NCBI GenBank assembly: GCA_002428445.1
Contig: DIWJ01000052.1
Coordinates: 1-64,000, forward strand
Source of the DNA: Syntrophaceae bacterium UBA6109
GTDB taxonomy: Bacteria; Desulfobacterota; Syntrophia; Syntrophales; UBA6109
Length of the DNA: 64,000 nucleotides
Direction: 5' to 3'
Shown: one piece after another, positions 28,167-35,889 of the stretch
How the letters are laid out: each line of letters begins with the position of its first letter
Position numbering within the stretch: the first letter of the stretch is position 1
Notes under the pieces: model-generated
The model's database searches: none
Told to the model about the DNA's origin: nothing
What the model saw: only the letters and a program-made list of their open reading frames with translations
Program-made: the position numbers and the translations under genes

Positions 28167-29105
28167 ATGGAAAACCCTGCACCCTGCATATGGCCTATCG
28201 GCGGCGGGAAGGGCGGAACGGGAAAGAGCTTCTTCACCGGCAGCCTCGGCATCCTGCTCGCGAAACTCGGCCACCGGACGCTGCTCGTCGATCTGGACCT
28301 GGGCGCGGCGAATCTGCATACGATCATCGGCCTCCCTTCCACTCAGAAGAGCCTCTCGGACTTCATCAGGAAAAAGGCGGCCTGCCTGGAAGAGACCGTC
28401 GTTCCGACGCCCTTCCCCAATCTCTACCTGATCAGCGGCGCGATGAACGCACTCGACATCGCCAATCTCGCCCACGAACAGAAGGCGAAGATCCTGCGGA
28501 ACATCACGAAGCTCTCCTACGATTGCATCCTCCTCGACCTCGGCGCCGGGACCTCTTTCAACACGATCGACTTTTTTCTTCTGTCCGACTCGGGTATCTT
28601 CCTCACCACGCCGGAGCCGACATCCATCGAAAACATCTACCGGCTGATCCGCTCGGTCTATTTCCGGAAGATCCGCCAGATCCTGAAGGCGCATTCCTTC
28701 AGGGTCCTGGCCGAGGAGGCCCAGCATCGCAATGAAAAGGCCACTGTCAGCAACCCCGGTCTCCTGCTCGCGATGGTGAAGGAACTGGATCCGGAAAAGG
28801 GAGCGCTCCTGGAGCGGGCGATGGAGGCCTTTTCCTTCAAGCTGGCGGTGAACCAGTTCCGCAAGCAGGACAACCCCCAGATGGGAGAGCTGATCTGCAG
28901 GATCGTCAGGAAGCATCTGGGTCTGAAGATCGACTTCATCGGCAATGTCGCCTTTGACGACCGCGTACACAACGCCGTCTGCAAGACTTCGCCCTTTCTC
29001 GCGCTCTATCCCTATACGCAGACCGCCCTCGATCTCCGGGAGTGCTGCCGGCTGCTCCTGCCGGTAAAGGCGCCCTCCGCCGCCGCGCAGCGGATCGCAG
29101 AATAG
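28167..29105 (+). CDS. MinD/ParA-family P-loop ATPase (FlhG-like)
   Basis: The 312-residue ATPase has a deviant Walker A, GGGKGGTGKS at ~12-21, the switch-like LLVDLDLGAANLHTIIG and the Walker B-type ILLDLGAG near 125. This is the SIMIBI family of MinD, ParA and FlhG, which position cellular machinery by ATP-driven dimerisation. The C-terminal third is helical and ends without an obvious MinD-type amphipathic helix. GGGAG just upstream of the ATG at 28167 sets the start. No flagellar genes adjoin it; the next two genes encode a J-domain/HTH protein and a SPOR protein, suggesting a polar or division-site role (inference). Confidence 0.85.
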   Translation: MENPAPCIWPIGGGKGGTGKSFFTGSLGILLAKLGHRTLLVDLDLGAANLHTIIGLPSTQKSLSDFIRKKAACLEETVVPTPFPNLYLISGAMNALDIANLAHEQKAKILRNITKLSYDCILLDLGAGTSFNTIDFFLLSDSGIFLTTPEPTSIENIYRLIRSVYFRKIRQILKAHSFRVLAEEAQHRNEKATVSNPGLLLAMVKELDPEKGALLERAMEAFSFKLAVNQFRKQDNPQMGELICRIVRKHLGLKIDFIGNVAFDDRVHNAVCKTSPFLALYPYTQTALDLRECCRLLLPVKAPSAAAQRIAE

Positions 29106-29130
29106 TTCACTCGCAGGGGATGAGGGACCC

Positions 29131-29781
29131 ATGAAAGACATTCGGCAGCAGAGCTACTACGAAAGGCTGGAAATCCCCCCGGGGGCGTCGCCGCTGGAAA
29201 TCCGCCGTGCCTACAGGAAGGTCTTCGAGCTTTACCAGGACGACTCCATCGCCAGCTATTCCTTCTTTTCGGAAGAGGAGCGCAGGGAAATCCTCGCCGG
29301 GATCGAGGAGGCCTATCTCGCGCTGATCGACCCGGAGACGAGGACGGCCTACGACCGCGGCCTGATCGCGGCGGACCTGATGGAGGAGGAAGGCCGGTAC
29401 CGGGATAAGGCGCGGGAGCCTGTTCCCATATACGCTTTCCAGAAAAAGGGGGCGGGCGCTCCCCCCTCGATCCGCCGCATGGAGGAACTGCGGGACCTCG
29501 CTTCCCGGAACCCGGCGATCCGGGCGATCCTCGCCCGCGGCGCGCTGACGGGCGAAGACCTCCAGAGGCTCAGGACGGCCTTGGAGGTGCCCCTGGAAGA
29601 GATCGCCGAAAAGACCAACATCCGCATCGACATCCTGCGGGCCATCGAAGCGGGGGACATCGGAAGCCTGCCACCGCCGGTCTATCTGAAGGGTTTCCTG
29701 AAGTCTTACGCCCGCTGCCTGGCTCTGGACGAAAATGCCGTCGCCGACGGTTACAGGAGAGGGTTGGAAAGGGACGGGTAG
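29131..29781 (+). CDS. J-domain-like / RodZ-type HTH protein
   Basis: The 216-residue protein has an N-terminal J-domain-like fold (YYERLEIPPGASPLEIRRAYR...) ending DPETRTAYDRG. The HPD tripeptide needed to stimulate DnaK is replaced by QDD, so a co-chaperone role is doubtful. The C-terminal half has a RodZ/HTH_25-type helix-turn-helix (LEEIAEKTNIRIDILRAIE) with the family ending VYLKGFLKSYARCLALD. It lies 25 bases after the ParA-like gene and 34 before the SPOR gene. No transmembrane segment is seen in it. Confidence 0.8.
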   Translation: MKDIRQQSYYERLEIPPGASPLEIRRAYRKVFELYQDDSIASYSFFSEEERREILAGIEEAYLALIDPETRTAYDRGLIAADLMEEEGRYRDKAREPVPIYAFQKKGAGAPPSIRRMEELRDLASRNPAIRAILARGALTGEDLQRLRTALEVPLEEIAEKTNIRIDILRAIEAGDIGSLPPPVYLKGFLKSYARCLALDENAVADGYRRGLERDG

Positions 29782-29815
29782 TCTTTTGCGGGATGCACCG
29801 CAAGGAGAAGGACGA

Positions 29816-30682
29816 ATGGCGGAAGAGGAGAAAAAAGACGGAGATCTCCAGCAGGAACTGGAGAGCCTGTACGAAAAAGTCGCCAGCGTCGATCCGCAGG
29901 CAGAGGACCGGAAATCGCAGGCCGGCATCGCGGAGTTCGAGGAGCCCGGAGAAACGGAGCGATGGGATCCCCCGGGAAGAGGATTCCGACTGGACGAGAA
30001 GCTCCGCGCCTTCTGGACCGCCCCGCCCTACCCGGGGATTATCCTCTGCGTCCTCCTTCTCCTCGGAGCGGTCGGCATTGCGCTGTGGCCATCGCTTTAC
30101 CATTACGGCGCGGTCGATCTCGGAGGCGGCTCTTATCCCCTGAGGGTCAGCAGGTTGACCGGCGAGGCGACCTATTACGACGGCGGCAACTGGGTTGCGC
30201 CGCCCATCGCCCCGAAGGCCGGCAAACCCCGGCCCGCCGAAACGAAGACTCCTCCACCCCCGACACCGCCGTCCCCCGCCCCGCCATCCGCGGCCAAGCC
30301 CGCCGCATCGGCGCCGGTCCTTGCCCATGAACCGCCGGTCGCTCCGGCACCCGCCGCCGGAGCGAAAAAGACCGAATCCCCTCCGGAAGCCGCCCGGACG
30401 GTTGCTTCAAAGGATGTCCGTCAGGCGCCCTTCACGATCCAGATCCGCGCTTTCCCGGAAGAGCAAAAGAAAGAGGCCCTGGAGTTCCAGGAAAAACTCG
30501 CGAAGGGAAAGCCGGATGTCTTCCTGGAAATCGTTCGTCTCGGCAAAAGAGGCGTCTGGCACAGGGTCCTGATCGGCACCTTCGCCACAAAGGAAGAGGC
30601 CTCCGCCTACCGCAAGAAGACTCGCCTCTCCAGCCAATTCCCCGACAGCTTCGTCCAGAAGAGGACCGGGGAAAAACCCTGA
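29816..30682 (+). CDS. SPOR-domain membrane protein
   Basis: From the ATG at 29816 (AAGGAGAAGG upstream) the 288-residue protein has a charged cytoplasmic N-terminus with a short coiled coil (LQQELESLYEKVAS), one transmembrane helix near residues 72-90 (IILCVLLLLGAVGIALW), a periplasmic proline/alanine-rich linker at ~130-200, and a C-terminal SPOR-like domain (FTIQIRAFPEEQKKEA ... VWHRVLIGTFATKEEASAY). SPOR domains bind denuded glycan at division septa. This order is the plan of DamX/FtsN-like proteins. Co-operonic with the ParA-like and J/HTH genes. Confidence 0.85.
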   Translation: MAEEEKKDGDLQQELESLYEKVASVDPQAEDRKSQAGIAEFEEPGETERWDPPGRGFRLDEKLRAFWTAPPYPGIILCVLLLLGAVGIALWPSLYHYGAVDLGGGSYPLRVSRLTGEATYYDGGNWVAPPIAPKAGKPRPAETKTPPPPTPPSPAPPSAAKPAASAPVLAHEPPVAPAPAAGAKKTESPPEAARTVASKDVRQAPFTIQIRAFPEEQKKEALEFQEKLAKGKPDVFLEIVRLGKRGVWHRVLIGTFATKEEASAYRKKTRLSSQFPDSFVQKRTGEKP

Positions 30683-30700
30683 GCTCCCCTGCTCCGAAGT

Positions 30701-30800
30701 TGTTCAAGAACGCCCGGATGCAAGGCCCCCGAAGTCCTGAGCCGTGAGGCGTACTGGGATGTACGCCGCAGCAACGAATGGAACCCAGCCGGATGAGTTT
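30701..30800. repeat. Dispersed intergenic repeat, copy 1 (diverged)
   Basis: It begins TGTTCAAGAAC and carries GATGCAAGGC, CCGAAG..CCTGAG and the hairpin GGCGTAC (30748-30754) / GTACGCC (30761-30767) with a TGGGAT loop, then CGCAGCAACGAA. It matches copy 2 at 134-base spacing. Confidence 0.75.
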
Positions 30801-30834
30801 TCCCACGACAGCCCGCCGGAATGTTCTTCCAGAC

Positions 30835-30942
30835 TGTTCAAAAATGACCGAATGCAAGGCTCCCGAAGCCTGAGGAGTGAGGCGTACTGGGATGTACGCC
30901 GCAGCGACGAAGGGTGAGGGCAACGCAGCAGACGAGCCTTTT
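30835..30942. repeat. Dispersed intergenic repeat, copy 2
   Basis: TGTTCAAAAATGACC, AATGCAAGGC, CCCGAAGCCTGAGG, then the same hairpin GGCGTAC (30881-30887) / GTACGCC (30894-30900) and CGCAGCGACGAAGGGTGAGG, ending in CCTTTT. I recall very similar elements between genes in Syntrophus/Geobacter-type genomes (memory, not checked). It is non-coding. Confidence 0.75.
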
Positions 30943-30943
30943 G

Positions 30944-30975
30944 GTGGATATCCGAATCGCAATTCGGATATCCAC
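30944..30975. repeat. Perfect 14-bp inverted repeat next to the dispersed element
   Basis: GTGGATATCCGAAT at 30944-30957 pairs perfectly with ATTCGGATATCCAC at 30962-30975 over a 4-base loop. It starts two bases after repeat copy 2 and may be a terminator-like or miniature-element end. Confidence 0.6.
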
Positions 30976-31076
30976 GATCCCCAGGGAGGAGACTGGGTCT
31001 TCATTCGCTCGTTCGTCCCGCGGCATGACCGCGGGACTTCCTCGCTGTCGGATTCAACAGTCTGGGGGAAAAGAAC

Positions 31077-31110
31077 TTGACAACGGCGCACCGATGCAAC
31101 AAAGTTGCAT
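31077..31110 (+). promoter_or_regulatory. znu promoter with a palindromic Zur-like operator
   Basis: A perfect -35 TTGACA at 31077-31082 is followed by ATGCAAC (31094-31100), AAA and GTTGCAT (31104-31110), a perfect 7-bp inverted repeat. The palindrome covers the expected -10 region (poor match, CAAAGT), so a bound repressor would block polymerase. It lies 17 bases before znuA, and a Fur/Zur-family gene closes the operon. Confidence 0.6.
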
Positions 31111-31127
31111 AAGAGGCAATTCAAGCG

Positions 31128-32054
31128 ATGGAGCGAATGTATCGAGGCGTGAAACTGTTCTGGGGTGCGGTTTGTCTGGTTCTGCTGGCGCTGCCCGTTT
31201 CGCATGTTCAGGCGGCGGTCAAGGTCTTCGTGAGCATCGCCCCCCAGAAGTATTTCGTGCAGAAGATCGGGGGAGACCTCGTTGAGGTCTCGCTCCTGGT
31301 ACCTTCCGGCGCCGACCCCCATACCTTCGAGCCAAAACCGAAGCAGATGGCCGCTCTTTCGAAAAGCGCCGTTTATTTTGCAGTGGGCATCGATGTTGAA
31401 AAGGCGTGGCTGCAGAAAATCGCGGCGACGAATCCGCAGCTGCGCGTTGTCCGCACCGACGACGGCATCGTCAAGATCCCGATGACCCTCCATCCCGGCA
31501 GGGAAGGCCCGCGCGGATCGTCAGCCGGTTCGGGCGGAAACGAAAAGGGTCATGCCCACGGCGACGGATCCGCCGACCCCCATGTCTGGCTGTCGCCGGA
31601 ACTGGTAAAGATCCAGGCCGGGCATATTTTCCGCGCCCTTGCGACCGTCGATCCGGCGAACCGGGCGCGCTATGAAGACCGCTACAACCGGTTCCTGGGC
31701 GAACTGGACGCCCTGAATCAGGAGATGAAGGCCCTCTTCGCAGGCCGGAAGGGCCAGCGGTTCATGGTGTTCCACCCCTCCTGGGGCTATTTTGCCGATG
31801 CCTACGGTCTCGTACAGATTCCCGTCGAGGCCGGGGGCAAGGAACCGAAGCCCGCTCAGCTCCTGAAACTTGTCCGCGACGCCCGGAAACTGGGCATCAA
31901 GGTAATCTTTGTCCAACCGCAGTTTTCCGCGAAAAGCGCCGAGCTGCTTTCCAGGGAAATCGGCGGGCAGGTCGTCCATGCCGATCCGCTGGCCGAGAAC
32001 TGGGCGGGGAACCTGCGCGAGGTCGCCCGGAAATTTCAGGCGGCGGCCCGATGA
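31128..32054 (+). CDS. znuA: Zinc ABC transporter substrate-binding protein
   Basis: The 308-residue periplasmic cluster-9 metal-binding protein has a signal peptide (LVLLALPVSHVQAA) and the family motif VPSGADPHTFEPKP with the first histidine ligand. A short His/Asp/Gly-rich loop (KGHAHGDG) precedes PHVWLSP, which has the second ligand; later ones lie in VFHPSWGYFADAYGL and the C-terminal acidic site. The His-rich loop and the linked zur gene favour zinc over manganese. It is the first gene of znuACB-zur. An alternative ATG lies nine bases downstream. Confidence 0.92.
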   Translation: MERMYRGVKLFWGAVCLVLLALPVSHVQAAVKVFVSIAPQKYFVQKIGGDLVEVSLLVPSGADPHTFEPKPKQMAALSKSAVYFAVGIDVEKAWLQKIAATNPQLRVVRTDDGIVKIPMTLHPGREGPRGSSAGSGGNEKGHAHGDGSADPHVWLSPELVKIQAGHIFRALATVDPANRARYEDRYNRFLGELDALNQEMKALFAGRKGQRFMVFHPSWGYFADAYGLVQIPVEAGGKEPKPAQLLKLVRDARKLGIKVIFVQPQFSAKSAELLSREIGGQVVHADPLAENWAGNLREVARKFQAAAR

Positions 32055-32064
32055 GGTGATGCAA

Positions 32065-32826
32065 ATGACCGAATCGATCATCGATGTCCGGGACCTGTGG
32101 TTTTCCTTCAACGGCCAGTGCGTGCTCTGCAACGTGAACCTGAGGGTGCCGCAGGGAGATTTTCTCGTCGTGATCGGCCCCAACGGAGGTGGAAAAACGA
32201 CGCTGCTCAAGGTGATGCTCGGGCTTCTCAAACCGGATCGCGGGACGGTGAGCGTCTTCGGCCACGCCCCGCACAAGGCGGCCCATCATATCGGCTACGT
32301 GCCCCAGAACGTCCATGTCAACAAGACCTTCCCCATCGCGGTTCTCGACGTTGTCCTGATGGGCCGCATGAGGCCCGGCCGCGGTTGGCCCCGCCACTCC
32401 CGCCAGGACCGTCTCGCCGCCCAGGAGGCCCTCGAGCAGATGCGCGTTTGGGAATACCGGAACCGCCGCATCGGCGAGCTTTCCGGAGGGCAGCTGCAGC
32501 GGGTGTTCATCGCGCGGGCGCTGGTCGGAAAGCCGCAGGTCCTCTTTCTGGACGAGGCCATGGCCAGCATCGACGCCCAGAGCCGGGGGGAGTTCTACGA
32601 CATCCTGAACGAATTGAACCGGACTGTCACCATCGTCGCGGTCAGCCATGACATGATGATCCTCTCCAGCCATGTGAAATCCGTCGCCTGCATCAACCGG
32701 GAGCTTCACCATCACAGTTCGGGAAACATCACACAGGAGATGCTGGATGATGCCTATCACTGCCCGGTGGACCTGGTGGCCCACGGAATCCCCCACCGGG
32801 TATTGAAATGTCACGAGGACAGGTAA
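32065..32826 (+). CDS. znuC: Zinc ABC transporter ATP-binding protein
   Basis: The 253-residue ABC ATPase has Walker A GPNGGGKTT near residue 38, the Q-loop GYVPQNV, the signature LSGGQLQR near 135, Walker B VLFLDEAM and the switch AVSHDM. Its C-terminus is histidine-rich (ELHHHSSG), as in zinc systems. The start at 32065 is eight bases after GAGG (32053-32056), just past the znuA stop; an ATG at 32059 is too close to that site. An open frame back to 31909 overlaps znuA and is rejected. Confidence 0.94.
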   Translation: MTESIIDVRDLWFSFNGQCVLCNVNLRVPQGDFLVVIGPNGGGKTTLLKVMLGLLKPDRGTVSVFGHAPHKAAHHIGYVPQNVHVNKTFPIAVLDVVLMGRMRPGRGWPRHSRQDRLAAQEALEQMRVWEYRNRRIGELSGGQLQRVFIARALVGKPQVLFLDEAMASIDAQSRGEFYDILNELNRTVTIVAVSHDMMILSSHVKSVACINRELHHHSSGNITQEMLDDAYHCPVDLVAHGIPHRVLKCHEDR

Positions 32827-32827
32827 A

Positions 32828-33676
32828 ATGTGGGAAGCGCTTCAAATTGACTTCATCCGCAATGCCCTGGCGGCCGGCATCCTGGTGAGCATCGTCTGCG
32901 GAGTCATCGGGACGCTTGTCGTGGTGAACCGGATCGTCTTTCTGGCCGGCGGCATCGCCCATGCCGCCTACGGCGGGATCGGCCTCGCCTTTTTCCTCGG
33001 CTGGCCCTACGTCGTTGGAACGACGGCCGTTGCGCTTCTGTCGGCCGGCGTCATGGCCGCCGTCACGCTGAAGGCAAGGCACCGAGCCGACGCCATGGTG
33101 GGCGTGATCTGGGCGGCCGGGATGGCGGTCGGCGTCATCCTGCTCGACCTTTCTCCCGGTTATAATACGGACCTGATGAGCTACCTGTTCGGGAGCATCC
33201 TCACGGTTCCCGCCTCGGACCTCTGGCAGATGGGGCTTCTCGGGATCGCCGTCCTGGCCATCGTCACGTGGTATTACAACGACTTTCTGGCCATGTCCTA
33301 CGACGATGAGTTCGCGCGTCTGAGGAACGTCCCCGTCACATTCCTTTACTGCCTGCTGCTGGGAATGATCGCCCTCTCGGTGGTGATGATCATCCGCGTC
33401 GTAGGGCTGATCCTCGTGATCGCGCTCCTGACGATCCCGCCCTTCATCGCGGAGAAATTCACGGGCTCCCTGAGGGCGATGATGATCGCATCGTCCGTCC
33501 TGAGCTGCTTCTTCACGGTTGTCGGTTTCTGGCTGTCCTACGCCCTGAACCTCACCTCCGGGGCAACGATCATCCTCGTGGCGGCCGCAGGGTTCTTCCT
33601 GTCGCTCCTGTGGGGTCGATGGCGGCACAGACGGTCAGGAAGGACCAAGAATGCCGGCGCCGGTGAACCCGCGTAA
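32828..33676 (+). CDS. znuB: Zinc ABC transporter permease
   Basis: The 282-residue ABC-3 family permease has eight or so hydrophobic helices, with GGIAHAAYGGIGLAFFLGWP near residue 40 as the family signature and MIIRVVGLILVIALLTIPPF in the second half. It begins two bases after the znuC stop, so the genes are coupled. Confidence 0.94.
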   Translation: MWEALQIDFIRNALAAGILVSIVCGVIGTLVVVNRIVFLAGGIAHAAYGGIGLAFFLGWPYVVGTTAVALLSAGVMAAVTLKARHRADAMVGVIWAAGMAVGVILLDLSPGYNTDLMSYLFGSILTVPASDLWQMGLLGIAVLAIVTWYYNDFLAMSYDDEFARLRNVPVTFLYCLLLGMIALSVVMIIRVVGLILVIALLTIPPFIAEKFTGSLRAMMIASSVLSCFFTVVGFWLSYALNLTSGATIILVAAAGFFLSLLWGRWRHRRSGRTKNAGAGEPA

Positions 33677-33697
33677 CAGTCGTCTGGAGAAACGCGC

Positions 33698-34156
33698 ATG
33701 TGCAGTCGCTGCAACTATTCGGAACTGATCGAACAAAGTGGCCTGGACCCGACGCCGAACCGAGTCCGGGTGCTGGAGACGATCGGGAACAGCGGCTCTC
33801 CCGTCAGCGCGGGGGACATCGTCGCGACGGCACAACGGACCGCGGGCATCAACCGCGTTACCGTATACCGCATCCTCGATCTCCTCGTCGGCAGGGGATT
33901 GGCGGCGCGCATGGTCGGAGGAGGCAGGAGCCTCGTCTACGGCATGGCGCCCAGCGAAAATCACCCCGCCCATCCCCATTTCCACTGCCGGAATTGCGGC
34001 GCGATGCAGTGCCTGCAGCCGGGAAGCCTTCAGGTGGACTTCCGGGGCATCGAACAGTCCTTCTCCGGCGAGATCCGCGGCGTGGAAATCCGGCTGGACG
34101 GGATCTGCAGAAATTGCCTGAAAAAGAAGCGACGGCCCGCCCGCAAAAACGCCTGA
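33698..34156 (+). CDS. zur: Fur-family repressor, probably Zur
   Basis: The 152-residue protein has the Fur winged helix (TPNRVRVLETI ... GINRVTVYRILDLLVGRGLA), a His-rich hinge (HPAHPHFHCRNCG) and two structural cysteine pairs (CRNCG and CRNC), the last near the C-terminus. It lies 21 bases after znuB and most likely represses the operon through the palindrome at 31094-31110. Zur rather than Fur is inferred from the zinc-transport context. Confidence 0.88.
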   Translation: MCSRCNYSELIEQSGLDPTPNRVRVLETIGNSGSPVSAGDIVATAQRTAGINRVTVYRILDLLVGRGLAARMVGGGRSLVYGMAPSENHPAHPHFHCRNCGAMQCLQPGSLQVDFRGIEQSFSGEIRGVEIRLDGICRNCLKKKRRPARKNA

Positions 34157-34387
34157 TGAAACCCTCTCCGGCAGGTTCTTTCGTTCCCGCCGCACAGGGC
34201 TCTTCCGATGCCTCCGACAGGCTTGACTCCGGAGGTTCGCTTGTGCTACTTCTACGTCACTTTGGTCGGCCGGAAGAAGTCTGTGGGACGGTCGGTTCCA
34301 TCCATTTTCCGGAGTTCCGGCGACGGGAGAAACTCTTCAGAAGCCTCACAATTCACCAAACAGAATTCAGCTGAAAGACTGCGGGTC

Positions 34388-34879
34388 ATGGTCGAATTTT
34401 CCCATTTGGACAGCGACGGCAAGGCGAAGATGGTCGATATCTCGGACAAGGCGCCGTCGCATCGCGTTGCGGTTGCGCGCGGCAAGGTAAGAATGCGTCC
34501 GGAGACGGTCTCCCTCATTCAGGGGGGCGGCATTGCGAAAGGCGATGTATTCGGCGTTGCAAAGGTTGCCGGGATCATGGCGGCCAAGCGGACATCGGAT
34601 CTTATCCCGATGTGTCATCCGCTGGAGGTCACCGGAGTCGAGATTCGCTTCGAAAGCCGCGCGGACGCGGGTGAGATCGAGATCGAGGCCACGGCAAAAA
34701 CCTGCGGAAGGACGGGCGTCGAGATGGAGGCCTTGACCGCCGTCGGCGTCGCCGCCCTGACGATCTACGACATGTGCAAGTCCGCCGACCGGGACATCGT
34801 CATCACGGAGATCCGCCTGGTCAGCAAGGAAGGCGGCAAGAGCGGGACGTACGTCCGGCGGGAGCGCGAGCGTGACTGA
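34388..34879 (+). CDS. moaC: Cyclic pyranopterin monophosphate synthase MoaC
   Basis: The 163-residue enzyme makes cPMP in molybdenum-cofactor biosynthesis. Conserved elements are MVDISDKAPSHRVAVARG, GIAKGDVFGVAKVAGI, the active-site LIPMCHPL, and TGVEMEALTAVGVAALTIYDMCKSADR. Length and motifs are normal for MoaC. The start at 34388 gives the family N-terminus (FSHLDSDGKAKMV); the open frame back to 34208 has no related sequence. No other moa gene is in the window. The 230-base gap before it shows no gene. Confidence 0.95.
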   Translation: MVEFSHLDSDGKAKMVDISDKAPSHRVAVARGKVRMRPETVSLIQGGGIAKGDVFGVAKVAGIMAAKRTSDLIPMCHPLEVTGVEIRFESRADAGEIEIEATAKTCGRTGVEMEALTAVGVAALTIYDMCKSADRDIVITEIRLVSKEGGKSGTYVRRERERD

Positions 34880-35432
34880 AGAAACGCGAGGAGACCGCCA
34901 CGGCACCATCGTCCAGGGCGGCGCGACATACCGCATTGCGAAGCCCTTCCGCATCGCCGTCGCGGTGGATCTGGCGCTGCTCGCGATCCTGATGGGACTG
35001 TCCATTTTCTTTGTCGGTTCCAGCACCGAACGGGCGGCCCTGACCGTCATCTTCGCGATTCTGCTCCTGATCGGCATCGAGGCTTTTCGCCGGAGTGTAC
35101 GCGTCACCGGGGAGGGAATTTCCCTCGTGAAATTCTTCCGCGAAAAGAAATTGAACTGGGAGGACATTACGTACCTCGGCTGCGTCGCCGTGCGAAAGAA
35201 GATCTACTTCCTCCTGACGACGACCAAGGGGTTTCATATCTTCTCCAATGCCTACGAACGCTATCCGGAGCTGGTTCAGAACGTGATCGATCGTCTCGGA
35301 CCGGATAAGGTGGAAAAAGAAGTCCTGGCCTACGTGGCCGAACCGCTGTGGAACCGCAGCAACCTGGTATCCGCTTGGCTGGCCGCGGCCGTTCTTCTCG
35401 GGCTGATCGGACTGAAAATCTTGTTTACATAG
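34872..35432 (+). CDS. Membrane protein with bacterial PH-like domain
   Basis: The 186-residue protein has two adjacent transmembrane helices (VAVDLALLAILMGLSIFFVG and AALTVIFAILLLIGIEAF), a central beta-rich segment resembling a bPH domain (RRSVRVTGEGISLVKFF ... KKIYFLLTTTKGFHIFSNAYE) and one C-terminal helix (SAWLAAAVLLGLIGLKILF). The start is a GTG inside the last codons of moaC (8-base overlap). Function unknown. Confidence 0.72.
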   Translation: MTEETRGDRHGTIVQGGATYRIAKPFRIAVAVDLALLAILMGLSIFFVGSSTERAALTVIFAILLLIGIEAFRRSVRVTGEGISLVKFFREKKLNWEDITYLGCVAVRKKIYFLLTTTKGFHIFSNAYERYPELVQNVIDRLGPDKVEKEVLAYVAEPLWNRSNLVSAWLAAAVLLGLIGLKILFT

Positions 35433-35477
35433 ACGGCATCTTTGCAGGGGTTATCGGAAAATCGAGGGAAACGAGTC

Positions 35478-35780
35478 ATGAACAAGAAAAGATCTTCGCT
35501 GAAAGTCTCCACGGAGGAGACCCACTCCTCGCCTCTGCAGGTTGTCGAGGGGGTGATGGAGAAAAAACTGGAGGAAGTCGCGACTGTCCTTTCCTCCACG
35601 AAAGGCGGCAAGAGCCGGCTCTACGAGGACGTCGTCTCCATGGTGGAACGAAGCCTCTTCAGGATCGCCCTGCGGCACTCGAAGAACGTCAAGAGCAGCG
35701 CCGCGGCCTATCTGGGCATCAACCGCAACACCTTCCAGTCGAAGATGATCAAGCTGGGATTGAACGGCGACAGGGAATAG
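35478..35780 (+). CDS. Small Fis-type helix-turn-helix protein
   Basis: The 100-residue protein ends with a Fis-type HTH (ALRHSKNVKSSAAAYLGINRNTFQSKM) preceded by a helix (RLYEDVVSMVERSLFR) like the Fis dimerisation region. The first 45 residues are polar and not conserved. Fis-like nucleoid or regulatory function is likely. The start at 35478 follows GAGGGAAACGAG; an ATG at 35442 gives a shorter spacing to nothing useful. Confidence 0.8.
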   Translation: MNKKRSSLKVSTEETHSSPLQVVEGVMEKKLEEVATVLSSTKGGKSRLYEDVVSMVERSLFRIALRHSKNVKSSAAAYLGINRNTFQSKMIKLGLNGDRE

Positions 35781-35889
35781 GCATGCTGTTGAGAACTGCT
35801 TGAATTTCTTCCCGAAACCAACCGACCCGCCGTAGGTTTCACGAACCTGAAACGGGAGCATCTCTCTTCAAGGGGTTTTGAACATCTCT

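Noticed and set aside
30748..30767. GGCGTAC/GTACGCC hairpin as a simple terminator
   Set aside because: It recurs inside a longer repeated unit and has no T-run, so it is treated as part of a dispersed repeat.
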